A DNA stretch of 64,000 nt from positions 496,001 to 560,000 of the forward strand of contig JACKBL010000001.1 in the NCBI GenBank assembly GCA_020634515.1, written 5' to 3'. Both the position numbers and the translations under genes were made by a program. The notes beneath the pieces were generated by a model. The model saw only the letters and a program-made list of their open reading frames with translations. It made no database searches and was not told where the DNA came from. Within the stretch, counting starts at the first letter, position 1. Each line of letters begins with the position of its first letter. Source of the stretch: Ardenticatenales bacterium (GTDB lineage: Bacteria > Chloroflexota > Anaerolineae > Promineifilales > Promineifilaceae). Positions 33,476 through 42,048 of this stretch are shown one piece after another.

Positions 33476-33510
33476 TGGGGAAATGCCGGCATTCACCATC
33501 CCCCTTCCCC

Positions 33511-33713
33511 GAGAATGATCTTCCCGGAAGCTTAGTCCCAGATGATGCCCCTGGGGAGCAGCTTCCGGGAAGATGTTGTCATGTACGGTAGTGCGCGCGG
33601 CGCGTGGGGGCTTCCCTGAGAATGATCTTCCCGGAAGCTTAGTCCCAGATGATGCCCCTGGGGAACAGCTTCCGGGAAGATGTTGTCATGTACGGTAGTG
33701 CGCGCGGCGCGCG
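33511..33713. repeat. Tandem duplication of a 96-bp hairpin unit before the methyltransferase gene
   Basis: Copy 1 (33511-33606) and copy 2 (33618-33713) differ at about one base (GGGGAGC versus GGGGAAC) and have a 107-bp period. Each contains the hairpin ATCTTCCCGGAAGCT...AGCTTCCGGGAAGAT. Near identity indicates recent duplication. Confidence 0.9.
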
Positions 33714-33768
33714 CCGTCTTCTCCGCCCATCAAAACGCACCCAGGATGGAAAACAAGAGGACGTGGAG

Positions 33769-34767
33769 ATGAAAAACAATCCATTACCGCGATTGGACAC
33801 CCATGAAAACCTCAGAGATGCGTTGTTGCCCTATTGCCGCTTGAATCCTGGCGAAATCTGGACGGACTCCATTAGCGGGCATAAAGCTGGCTGCCTGGAC
33901 GCCGCGAATCAAACCGACATCGAACGCTTACTGGCTGGCGAACACGCACATTTGGCCGTTCATGACCCGCCATACAATCTGGTCGCCTTTCAAGAAAGAA
34001 GCGTTTTCGAATTCATAAACTGGTGCCGGCAATGGGTCGAAAACACCTGGACATGGTTGGACGAAAACAGCGCCCTATACATCTGGCTCGGGGCCGATCA
34101 GAACAACCATTTTCAACCATTGCCCGATTTCATGATCATGATGCGGGATTTTGACTTCGTGCCCCGCAGTTTTATTACCATGCGAAACCAGAGAGGGTAT
34201 GGCACGCAAAAAAACTGGATGGCTGTGCGTCAGGAACTCCTTTACTACGTCAAAGGCGCGCCCCACTTTGAGGTTCAATACACGGACATCCCTAAGATTC
34301 TGCGGGGTTACTACAAAACGGTAAATGGCCGGAAAACAGAGAACGTAGAACGGGGCAAATCGGCTAACATTCGTGCCGGCAATGTCTGGGTAGACATTCA
34401 ACAAGTTTTCTATCGCCTGGAAGAAAACGTTTCTGGCTGCTACGCACAAAAACCGCTCAAATCCATTGCGCGCATCATAAACGCCAGTTCCCGGCCCGGC
34501 GACCTGGTCATTGATTTTTTCGCCCATTCGGGCACGACCTTGTTAGCATCCGAAATCCAAAAACGTCGCTGTTTCACCGTTGATAATGACCCCATTTATT
34601 GTGAAATCAGCATCCGCCGCCTGGAGCGATTCCGACAAAACGGCAAACTCGGCTGGCAAAACGGCCATCCGTTTGAAGCGGAATTCGCGCCAGGCAATGA
34701 CCTCAAACCAACGTCCGGTAAGGGGCAGGAAACTGAAAACCGGCCTGTCCAGGCCAGATTACTTTAA
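33769..34767 (+). CDS. DNA methyltransferase, beta-class (DPPYN motif)
   Basis: 332 residues from ATG 33769, preceded by AAGAGG; an earlier in-frame ATG at 33649 lies inside the duplicated hairpin unit. Catalytic motif IV HDPPYNLVAF (about residues 65-74) comes before SAM-binding motif I VIDFFAHSGTTLLASEI (about 248-264), the IV-then-I order of beta-class N6-adenine/N4-cytosine enzymes. The intervening part (SFITMRNQRGYGTQKNWMAV) should hold target recognition. No endonuclease neighbour. GC content is lower than in nurA/herA, and the gene lies between two kinds of repeat, so it may have been inserted after herA. Confidence 0.85.
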   Translation: MKNNPLPRLDTHENLRDALLPYCRLNPGEIWTDSISGHKAGCLDAANQTDIERLLAGEHAHLAVHDPPYNLVAFQERSVFEFINWCRQWVENTWTWLDENSALYIWLGADQNNHFQPLPDFMIMMRDFDFVPRSFITMRNQRGYGTQKNWMAVRQELLYYVKGAPHFEVQYTDIPKILRGYYKTVNGRKTENVERGKSANIRAGNVWVDIQQVFYRLEENVSGCYAQKPLKSIARIINASSRPGDLVIDFFAHSGTTLLASEIQKRRCFTVDNDPIYCEISIRRLERFRQNGKLGWQNGHPFEAEFAPGNDLKPTSGKGQETENRPVQARLL

Positions 34768-34768
34768 G

Positions 34769-34874
34769 CAACCGTCCGAAAGTAACTTCACACTTTTCGA
34801 AGGTGGTTACTTTGGAGACAGTTACTCGCAAGCTGCCCGCACAGTTCCGCTAACAGCATTGCGGACGACCACTG
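34769..34874. repeat. Interspersed repeat family A, copy 2 (degenerate)
   Basis: Begins AACCGTCCGAAAGTAACTTC like copy 3 and ends with CCCGCACAGTTCCGCTAACA...GCGGACGACCACT like copies 1 and 4. The first hairpin has decayed. It starts just after the methyltransferase stop codon. Confidence 0.65.
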
Positions 34875-35017
34875 AGACGGCATTATGGAAAAACTCAAAT
34901 CTGACAGCGACGACCCGTTATATGTAAAAGCGTTGACAACGACCGCAAACAAACGATTTGACATGAACTTCCGGGTTTTTGGCCTTTTTCAGTAGAGTCA
35001 AATGTGGCGGCCAACTC

Positions 35018-35914
35018 GTGAACGAACATACAAAAGCGGTTTTGCAGGCGTTTTTTGTCACGCTGCTGTGGGCGATGTCCTGGGTGCTGATCAAGGTCGG
35101 CTTGCAAGATATGCCGGCACTGACGTTTGCCGGACTGCGCTACTTTCTCGCTTTCCTCTGCCTGCTGCCGCTGGCGGCGCGGCGTGGTGAGCTAACGGCG
35201 CCGCGGACGTTGCCGCGCGCGACCTGGGGGCAGTTGCTGTTATTGGGATTCGTCTATTACACGGTGACGCAAGGGGCGCAGTTTGTGGCGCTGTCGCTGT
35301 TGCCGGCAATCCCCACCTCCCTCGTCCTCAGCTTCACCCCCATTGTCGTCGCCCTGCTCGCCGGGCTGTTGCTGCGCGAACGCACCACGCTCTGGCAGTG
35401 GTTGGGTATTGCCATCACCGTGGCCGGCGCGCTGCTGTACTTCTGGCCTGTGAACATCCCCGCGGGTCAGGTCGTGGGGCTGATCATCATTTTCGTGGGC
35501 ATGTTCGCCAACGTCATTTCCGCCCTCATGGGGCGCGCGCTGAACCGCGCCCGCCTGCTGCCGCCGTTGAGCATCACGTTGGTGAGCATGGGGTTTGGGG
35601 CGACGTTGTTGCTGGTGGCGGGTGTTTGGGTGCAGGGAATGCCGGCATTCACCTGGCGCGGCTGGTTAATCATCATCTGGCTGGCCGTTATCCACACCGC
35701 CTTCGCCTTCACCCTCTGGAACCACACCTTGCGCACCCTGCCCGCCGTGGAATCCAGCATCATCAACAACACCCTCGTCATTCAGATTCCCGCGCTGGCC
35801 GTCATCTTCCTCGGCGAAACGATGAACGCGCGCCAGGTCGGCGGCCTCCTCGCCGTCGTCGTGGGCACGCTCATCGTCCAGCTTCGCCGCCACCCCCAGG
35901 CAACGCGCTCCTGA
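35018..35914 (+). CDS. EamA/DMT-family transporter
   Basis: 298 residues from GTG 35018 (a TTG at 34979 is possible). Ten hydrophobic segments in two EamA halves: the first from AVLQAFFVTLLWAMSWVLIK through TSLVLSFTPIVVALLAGLLL, the second from VVGLIIIFVGMFANVISALM through TLVIQIPALAVIFLGETMNA. The end-of-domain FLGE motif is typical. Such permeases export or import small metabolites (amino acids, nucleosides); the substrate is unknown. It stands alone between repeat copies A2 and B1. Confidence 0.88.
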   Translation: MNEHTKAVLQAFFVTLLWAMSWVLIKVGLQDMPALTFAGLRYFLAFLCLLPLAARRGELTAPRTLPRATWGQLLLLGFVYYTVTQGAQFVALSLLPAIPTSLVLSFTPIVVALLAGLLLRERTTLWQWLGIAITVAGALLYFWPVNIPAGQVVGLIIIFVGMFANVISALMGRALNRARLLPPLSITLVSMGFGATLLLVAGVWVQGMPAFTWRGWLIIIWLAVIHTAFAFTLWNHTLRTLPAVESSIINNTLVIQIPALAVIFLGETMNARQVGGLLAVVVGTLIVQLRRHPQATRS

Positions 35915-35915
35915 C

Positions 35916-36005
35916 GAACGGAAATTGAATAAGACAACGAAGTTGTTTCCTTACCGTTTCTGCAAACTGACGATGCGATTCCGTGCTTTATTTCATCATC
36001 AGTTC
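35916..36005. repeat. Interspersed repeat family B, copy 1
   Basis: Begins GAACGGAAATTGAATAAGAC and ends in CTTTATTTCATCATCAGTTC, with an internal GACAACGAAGTTGTTTCC hairpin. Related copies are at 49335 and 51174 (inverted), with a half copy at 47511. Confidence 0.75.
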
Positions 36006-36050
36006 TTCGTGGCACGATGACGTGATGGAGCCGCGTGGTGGATGCGGCCA

Positions 36051-36962
36051 TCATCGCGCCAGAAACGCCTGCGCTTGCGCGGTGTAGCCGCCATCAACAG
36101 TAAGCAGGCCGTCCGTCCACGGATCGGGGACAATGGCGTAGTAGAAGTGGGCGAGGACGTAGGGCGTGGCGTCCAGGGCGGCCAGCCAGGCGGCGGTGGT
36201 TTCGGCGGCGTTGCCCCAGGATTGGCGCACGGTCCATTCGCTGACGAAAATCGGCAGGCCCGTGGCTTCGTGGAAGGTGCGCGCGAGTTCGGGGCAGGTG
36301 GGTGTGGCGGTGTAGCAGTGGACGCCGGTGGCGTCGGGGGGGGTGTCGATGAGTTGGAGGAAGGCGAGGGTGTAGTCGAGGCAGTGGGGCATGTGGCGGT
36401 AGCGTGCCGGCATTTTTGCTACAGACTCCGCCGATGGACATGCGGGATGGGGAGCGACCAATTTGGCGTTGGGGAATGCGGCGCGAATCCACTCGTAGAC
36501 CTGAGCCAACTCCGCCGGTGTCAGGTCGCACTGAGGATAAGGCAAATCACATTCGTTGCCAACGAACAGCCAACCGCTGAAGCTTGATGGCAATGTCTGT
36601 TGTAAGTAGGAGCGCCAGTCAGGAAAATAAATCGCTCCGTGGCGTACTTCCAGGCCATGGAAGAACTTGTACTGACCGGGTTGGTTGTAATTGTAGGTTG
36701 TCCACGTGTGCCAACAGTTAAAGCCCAGCGCCACCGCCGTATCGAAAATGCCGGGCTGATTGACATAAGAGAGGGCCAGGCATTGTTTAGGCACGGAGGT
36801 GGACTGGAATGGCAGGTAAACGGTGGTAGGACCGTTGGCGTAGGCAGCTGGTGGGGGGGCCGCCGTCAGACAAAGGAAGAGAAGAAGGAAGGCGACCATG
36901 ACGGCGCCGGGGCCACGTACCGGGAAGGCGGGGCGAGTCAGCCGATTTGATTGTTGGCGCAT
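36051..36962 (-). CDS. Secreted glycoside-hydrolase-like protein (TIM-barrel clan, Asl1/GH128-like)
   Basis: 303 residues from ATG 36962 (GGAG 6 nt upstream). A signal or anchor segment (VMVAFLLLFLCLTAAPPPA) precedes the catalytic domain. GWLFVGNECDLPYPQ has a Glu in the acid/base position, and PIFVSEWTVRQS a Glu in the nucleophile position near the end of the barrel; NCWHTW and AHFYYAIVPDPW also fit. This arrangement resembles glycosyl hydrolases of the Asl1-like/GH128 or GH39-type clan. Specificity is not predictable. The 171-bp region upstream is shared with the response regulator's 3' end. Confidence 0.7.
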   Translation of the reverse strand: MRQQSNRLTRPAFPVRGPGAVMVAFLLLFLCLTAAPPPAAYANGPTTVYLPFQSTSVPKQCLALSYVNQPGIFDTAVALGFNCWHTWTTYNYNQPGQYKFFHGLEVRHGAIYFPDWRSYLQQTLPSSFSGWLFVGNECDLPYPQCDLTPAELAQVYEWIRAAFPNAKLVAPHPACPSAESVAKMPARYRHMPHCLDYTLAFLQLIDTPPDATGVHCYTATPTCPELARTFHEATGLPIFVSEWTVRQSWGNAAETTAAWLAALDATPYVLAHFYYAIVPDPWTDGLLTVDGGYTAQAQAFLAR

Positions 36963-37135
36963 AAGGACTCCACGCAAAGCTCCGAGTTGAACGGCGAGCA
37001 CGCGCTATCAGCAGTATAGCCGGGGCGGGGTAGCGCGAACGCTCAGTTGCATGGCAGAATAATTTGCGGCGTGGCGACGCGCGTCTGGGAGGCGGGTGCC
37101 GGCAAACGCGCGTCGCACGGAGGAGGTGGAAAATC

Positions 37136-37984
37136 CTAACCGAAGGTGGCGTGGACGGCGTTGAGCATGTAACCGCGCCCGCGCACGGTGCGGATGATGG
37201 TGGGGTTTTGTGGATCAAGCTCGATTTTGCGCCGTAGGCGGAAGATGTAGGGGCGGATGACGCTCTGCGCCTGGATTTCATCTACATCCTGGTAGCCGAG
37301 GGAGTGTCGCACTAATTGCCGGCACGACAAAACATGATCCGCCGCATTTATCAGAGCCGTTAGCACCGCTGCTTCCCCTTCCGTCAACTCCACGGAATGG
37401 TCTGGGCGAGAGGCAACAATTGCAATCCGCGTCTGGGTATTCAGGTGAATGGGTAACGTATCCGGGTTCTTGTGCGCGGAGGCAAACAGAGCGGGGGGTG
37501 ACGATAGCTCCTGGCCCATTTGCCGCATGGTATCTATCGTATGCGAGACAACCTGGAAGAGGTGCGTCTGCTGCGCCTGCCGCGCCCTCTTCTGCAATGC
37601 TTCCTGAATGCCCTGGGTCAACTCCGCCATGCTCACCGGTTTAATAAAATAATTGATAATGGGGTCCAGGCGAATAGCGGCGATGGCGCTCTCGACTGTC
37701 GGATTGGCCGTAAGAATGACGATTGCCATGTCCGGCTGGGTTTGTGCCGCCCGCTCCGCGATCTGCAATCCATCCATGCCCGGCAGGCGCATATCCAGCA
37801 GCATCAGGTCTACCCGTTCTTGCTTCAAGTAGGCCAGTGCTTCGGGTCCGGAACCTACCTCGGCAACGGCGTATCCCTGCAGCGTAAGGGCGCGACAGAG
37901 TGACCGGCGAATATGTTCGTCGTCATCGACGAGGAGGATGGTATGATGGTTTTTATCCGTGTTGTTTTGGGTTGATTCACTCAT
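37136..37984 (-). CDS. Response regulator with winged-helix output (OmpR-type)
   Basis: 282 residues. Receiver (about 14-130): ILLVDDDEHIRRSL, LMLLDMRLPGMDGL (Asp about 63) and INYFIKPVSM (Lys). A ~70-residue helical linker follows, then a winged-helix domain (about 200-278): ELTEGEAAVLTALINAADHV, RPYIFRLRRKIELDPQ, IIRTVRGRGYML. The linker is longer than in standard OmpR regulators. No kinase lies directly beside it; the nearest is at 39199-41028 in the same orientation, 1.2 kb upstream. Confidence 0.9.
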   Translation of the reverse strand: MSESTQNNTDKNHHTILLVDDDEHIRRSLCRALTLQGYAVAEVGSGPEALAYLKQERVDLMLLDMRLPGMDGLQIAERAAQTQPDMAIVILTANPTVESAIAAIRLDPIINYFIKPVSMAELTQGIQEALQKRARQAQQTHLFQVVSHTIDTMRQMGQELSSPPALFASAHKNPDTLPIHLNTQTRIAIVASRPDHSVELTEGEAAVLTALINAADHVLSCRQLVRHSLGYQDVDEIQAQSVIRPYIFRLRRKIELDPQNPTIIRTVRGRGYMLNAVHATFG

Positions 37985-38063
37985 GGCTTTTTTTCCGTAT
38001 GAAAATTGGCAACAGCGTCAGGAAGTATTCCCTGCCGGCACGTTGTCGATAGTCCGTCAGATT

Positions 38064-38332
38064 AGTAACCGTCCGAAAATAACTTCACACGTCTTGCGGA
38101 CGGTTAATGCCAAGCTATCATGGATAGCCGCTATCACGGATAGCCGCTATCACGGATAGCCGCTATCACGGATAGCCGCTATCACGGATAGCCGCTATCA
38201 CGGATAGCCGCTATCACGGATAGCCGCTATCACGGATAGCCGCTATCATGGATAGCCGCTATCATGGATAGCCGCTATCATGGATAGCCACTGCCCGCCC
38301 ATTTCCGCTAACTTAATGGCGGACAGCCACTT
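38064..38332. repeat. Interspersed repeat family A, copy 3, expanded by a tandem array
   Basis: The first hairpin (AACCGTCCG...CGGACGGTT, 38068-38105) and second hairpin region (GCCCGCCCATTTCCGCTAAC...GGCGGACAG) match the other copies, but the spacer between them is enlarged by the 16-bp array at 38125-38284. Compared with ~104 bp for copy 1, this copy is 269 bp. Confidence 0.85.
38125..38284. repeat. 16-bp tandem array (TAGCCGCTATCACGGA x10)
   Basis: Ten exact-length 16-bp units with no spacers. The first seven end CACGGA and the last three CATGGA, so the array grew in at least two steps. A partial unit on each side joins it to repeat family A. Copy 1 at 31.7 kb has only one equivalent unit (GCTATCATGCACAGCCGC). 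Confidence 0.95.
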
Positions 38333-39198
38333 AACATGTCTTTTGATGGCCGTGCTGCTCTCCAATCAGCAATGGCCTAATGGGAAGTTGCTTCTGGACC
38401 ACATGTTATAGGTGCAATGCGCTCACCGGTCATGCTTGCTTCCTTGACGTGCGTGGAAGCACATTCCCCTTGAACTGTGACAGGCATTTGCACTTGTTGC
38501 TTTGATCTGGCGTACTGCTTGCTCTAGACCAGCGTCCGGCTTCCTAAAACGACCGCGCAACCGGACGATCCCCTTCGATTAACCGTCAGTCGCCCTTCTG
38601 TATGGACGCACATCTGGACCGAAACGGGGAGCACGTTGGGCTTGAAGATAGTGGGTGAAGATTGACTACCAGGTGTGTTTGGGTTTCGTTGTGGCCGGCA
38701 ACATTGGTTCAACTCTGGAAATGGACGCAGTTCCCAGGAACCCTGGTTTTCCTGCTCGATAACCCAAAACCGTAAGATTGTCACCCATTTCCGATCTGAA
38801 AATGGATAAGCCCCTATGAGCGCTCTGACTCGAATTTTACTTTACCGAAAAACGACGTGAATGGTATTGCAATATCATTGCAAAATAATTTGCACCTATT
38901 CAACATCAGGCGTAGCTGGACCAAGAAACCTTCCCGGAAGCTCAATTTCAGACCCAAAGCGTGTAGTGAATTCTGGTTATTTGGGGGGAAGGCAGCCTGA
39001 GTTTGTCGAAGGTCATTGGTTTCGACAGACGCAACCAACGTACCCCCCCTTTATTGAGAGGATACGAAAAGATCTTCCAGAAAGATGTGAATGCACTCTT
39101 TATGTCAATCTCTCGTTGTCGTATTCGCATCAAAACAGTTTCCGGGAAGCGTTGGCGAATAGTTACAATAATTCCATCATCAATTTGCGCGAAAGATT
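38333..39198. other. Gene-poor region with decayed sequence
   Basis: 866 bases with no convincing gene. A minus-strand frame (38524-38784) reads WVIEQENQGSWELRPFPELN, which is protein-like over a short span and may be a remnant, but it lacks a supported start. Other fragments are AACCTTCCCGGAAGCTCAAT near 38927, related to the 33.5-kb hairpins, and a CAGCCTGAGTTTGTCGAAGG-type intergenic tag near 38993. Confidence 0.5.
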
Positions 39199-41028
39199 CT
39201 ATGTGGCGGCGGGTAAGTCCAGGGTCGCCAGCACGCCTGCGCTATCCGGCAGATTGCGTATTGAGAGTTCGCCATTGTGCTGCTGGACAAAATTGTGACT
39301 GATCCAGAGACCCAACCCGCTGCCATCCGGCTTGGTCGTGAAAAATGGCTCGAATATGCGTGGCAGCACATCCTCGGGTATGGGCGGCCCTGGGTTTTGA
39401 AACGTGATACGTATGCCGGCATCGGGTTCCTCACTTTGACGAGCCAGCGTTATTTGCAGTGTGCCCCCGGCAGGCATGGCTTCCATGGCGTTGAGTATCA
39501 GATTGAGGAAGACACGTTGCAGCATGTCGGAGACGCCGTAGACCGGTGGTACAGGCTCTTGCCGCACCCGGACGGTCACGTTGTGGCTCTGCAGTTCCGG
39601 CGCGGTGAGCTGTAGTACTATTTCCAGTAGGGCGGCGAGATCGATCAGACGGCGGTTATTCGTTTGGGCGCGCGCGAAGCCGAGGACGTTCTGGCTGACG
39701 GTTCCCAGGTGGCGTACCTGGTGTTGTACAACTTGCAGGAATTCGCGGGCTTCATCGCTTTGCAGCGGGTAATTCAGGACAAGTTCCAGGTAGGTGCTGA
39801 TGGATTGCAAGGGATTACTGATTTCGTGGGCCAGGCTGGCGGCAAGCTGTCCCAGAGCGGCCAGTCGTTCGGCGCGAACGAGTCGGGTTTCGGCCTGTTT
39901 GCGTTCGGTTACATCGCGGATGAGCATCATGCCGGCAAAAATCTCCCCCTCCTCATCGCGCACCGGCACCGTTTGCCCGGCATAAGCGCGGCCATCGGTG
40001 GCCCACTCAAAGGTGACGGATTCCTCCGCCCATGTCTTGTCTAGTTCCGGCGCAATCACTTCGTACATCCACGGAGAGACGACGTCGCGCAGGCGTTTGC
40101 CCATGTATTCCTTCTCCTGGTCCGCAAACGTTCGCAGACCCTCCCCCTCTGCCAGCAAACAGATGTGATTCTTGTCAAAAAGAAAAATGGTCGTTTGGGG
40201 AATGTTGGCCGCCAGTGCGCGATACAGTCCGTCCTTGCGGCGGAGTTCCTGTTCCGCCGCGTGGGTATCCGTCACATCCAGCCCTGTGCCGATCACGTAC
40301 TCCACCTGTCCGGCGCTGTCTAGCAGGGCGGTGTTCGACCAGGAAATCAGTCGCAGCGTGTTCTCGTGGGTGCGCCATTGATTGACGAACTGGTTGGGAA
40401 AGAGGCGCGGATGCAGACGGGTGAAGATGCCTTGTACAAAGGGGATGTCTGCCGGCATAATGAGATGCTCCCAGATATATTTTCCGCGCAGTTCTTCTTG
40501 CGTGTAGCCGGATGCTATCTCGGAGGCGTGGTTCATCTGCACGATCCGCCCTTCTCGGTCCAGCACCAACACCAGGCTTTGCACGGTGTGCAGCACGGCG
40601 GACAGGAACCGGTTTTCTGCTTCCAGGTCGCTGGTGCCCCACTGCCGCTCAAAGGCATAGGCGATAACTTCGGCCAGACCGATCTGGGCCAGGGTGTTTT
40701 TGAGAAGACAGTCTTTGGCCCCCAGGCGCAGGAGATAGGTTCCCAGGTGGCTGTTGGCTTCATCGGCGAGGAGAACAATAGGAAGGGTGGGCGCTGCTTC
40801 TTGTAGACGGATGAAATTGGAAATGCCGGCACTATCCGTCAACACCAGATCCGCCACCACCACTTCTACATCCTCATGCGTTACACAAACAAGCGCCTCC
40901 GCCAGCGACGTCGCCCTCCGCCAGCGAAACGAGAAACGCTCATTCCACGCCAACAATGCCGCTGCCTCCGTGGCTAACGCATCGTCGGATATGACCAACA
41001 ATACTTGCAAGCTATTCTGTGTGTGCAT
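39199..41028 (-). CDS. Hybrid-type sensor kinase: N-terminal receiver, two PAS, HisKA, HATPase
   Basis: 609 residues from ATG 41028. An N-terminal receiver-like domain (about 1-125: VLLVISDDALATEAAALLAW, VVVADLVLTDS, AKDCLLKN) precedes PAS1 (about 135-255: LVLVLDREGRIVQMNHASEI) and PAS2 (about 270-385). The HisKA helix has the phospho-accepting His in AASLAHEISNPLQSISTYLE (about 404). The HATPase domain has NLILNAMEAMPAGGTL, NPGPPIPEDVLPRIFEPFFT and GSGLGLWISHNFV. The receiver at the N-terminus suggests input from another kinase. It is divergent from the response regulator/kinase pair at 41342-43713. Confidence 0.88.
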   Translation of the reverse strand: MHTQNSLQVLLVISDDALATEAAALLAWNERFSFRWRRATSLAEALVCVTHEDVEVVVADLVLTDSAGISNFIRLQEAAPTLPIVLLADEANSHLGTYLLRLGAKDCLLKNTLAQIGLAEVIAYAFERQWGTSDLEAENRFLSAVLHTVQSLVLVLDREGRIVQMNHASEIASGYTQEELRGKYIWEHLIMPADIPFVQGIFTRLHPRLFPNQFVNQWRTHENTLRLISWSNTALLDSAGQVEYVIGTGLDVTDTHAAEQELRRKDGLYRALAANIPQTTIFLFDKNHICLLAEGEGLRTFADQEKEYMGKRLRDVVSPWMYEVIAPELDKTWAEESVTFEWATDGRAYAGQTVPVRDEEGEIFAGMMLIRDVTERKQAETRLVRAERLAALGQLAASLAHEISNPLQSISTYLELVLNYPLQSDEAREFLQVVQHQVRHLGTVSQNVLGFARAQTNNRRLIDLAALLEIVLQLTAPELQSHNVTVRVRQEPVPPVYGVSDMLQRVFLNLILNAMEAMPAGGTLQITLARQSEEPDAGIRITFQNPGPPIPEDVLPRIFEPFFTTKPDGSGLGLWISHNFVQQHNGELSIRNLPDSAGVLATLDLPAAT

Positions 41029-41341
41029 CGTGGCTTTCCCGTGGCGATTATTTGCTTTTGGCCGCCTATGCTTACAAGATACGCCAGAATGGCGACGAGC
41101 GCAACCCCCACATTGTACTGTGCGCGGCGTTTGCGTTCGTGGAGCGCCTGCCGGCAACATATACAGCACACTCCCTGCTTACCATCGTCCTTGGTGGTAC
41201 AATTACGGTGGATTGAGTAACATTCATGCAAGCGTACAGGTGCGACGCACTTACCTCGTCTGTTGCACATCAGAGTACCGTGCTTTTCATCTATGGTGAC
41301 GCGCCTGGTTGAGGCGGCGTCCTGACTTTTTTGATACAGCT

Positions 41342-42001
41342 ATGACCACAGCAAATCAACGGATTTTACTGGTTGACGATCATGAGGTGGTGCGGTTAGG
41401 CTTAAAAAGCCTGATTGAGCGCCATACGGGCTTCACCGTCGTAGCGGAGGCTTCCGCCGCGGACGAGGCGGTAGAGAAGGCGCTACAATACAAGCCAGAC
41501 ATGGTCTTGATGGATATTCGCATCATCGGCGGCAATGGCATTGAGGCTTGCCAGGCCATCACCGCCAGTTTGCCCAACACCAAAGTGATTATGCTCACCT
41601 CCTACGCGGAAGATGAGATGCTGTTTGCGGCCATTCGCGCCGGGGCCAGCGGCTACGTGTTAAAGCAGGTGGGCAGCAACGCCTTGATACACGCCATAGA
41701 GTCGGTGGCTCGCGGCGAGGCCGCGCTTGACCCGTCGCTGACGCAGCGCGTGTTCACGGAAATTCGCCAGGCAATCCAGAATGAAGAAAAAGCCGCTTTC
41801 GCCGACCTGACCCCGCAGGAGATGCGTATGTTGGCCCTAATTGCCGAGGGGCACACGAACAGGGGCATTGCCGAGGCGTTGTTCCTGAGTGAAGGCACGG
41901 TGCGCAACTACGTCAGCAGCATCTTCTCCAAACTTGGTGTTTCTAATCGCGCGGAAGCGGCTGCCTATGCCGTGCAACATCACCTGAGCGATTACTTATG
42001 A
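41342..42001 (+). CDS. NarL/FixJ-family response regulator
   Basis: 219 residues from ATG 41342. Receiver: RILLVDDHEVVRLGLKSLIE, MVLMDIRIIGGNG (Asp about 58) and GYVLKQVGSN (Lys). LuxR-type helix-turn-helix: LTPQEMRMLALIAEGHTNRG and LSEGTVRNYVSSIFSKLGV (about 150-210). It is followed 47 nt later by a GAF histidine kinase in the same direction, so the two are very probably cognates, here with the regulator first. Confidence 0.93.
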   Translation: MTTANQRILLVDDHEVVRLGLKSLIERHTGFTVVAEASAADEAVEKALQYKPDMVLMDIRIIGGNGIEACQAITASLPNTKVIMLTSYAEDEMLFAAIRAGASGYVLKQVGSNALIHAIESVARGEAALDPSLTQRVFTEIRQAIQNEEKAAFADLTPQEMRMLALIAEGHTNRGIAEALFLSEGTVRNYVSSIFSKLGVSNRAEAAAYAVQHHLSDYL

Positions 42002-42048
42002 TATGGGTGATGTAGCCAATCTTGATATGCTTGAGCTTCACGAACAAT

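Noticed and set aside
38125..38284. Regular 16-bp repeats that could suggest a CRISPR array
   Set aside because: The units are directly adjacent with no unique spacers, and no cas gene is near. It is a simple tandem array inside repeat family A.
38524..38784. Minus-strand frame with a protein-like stretch (WVIEQENQGSWELRPFPE)
   Set aside because: Short, without a supported start or family, in a gene-poor region with other decayed repeats; kept only as a possible remnant.
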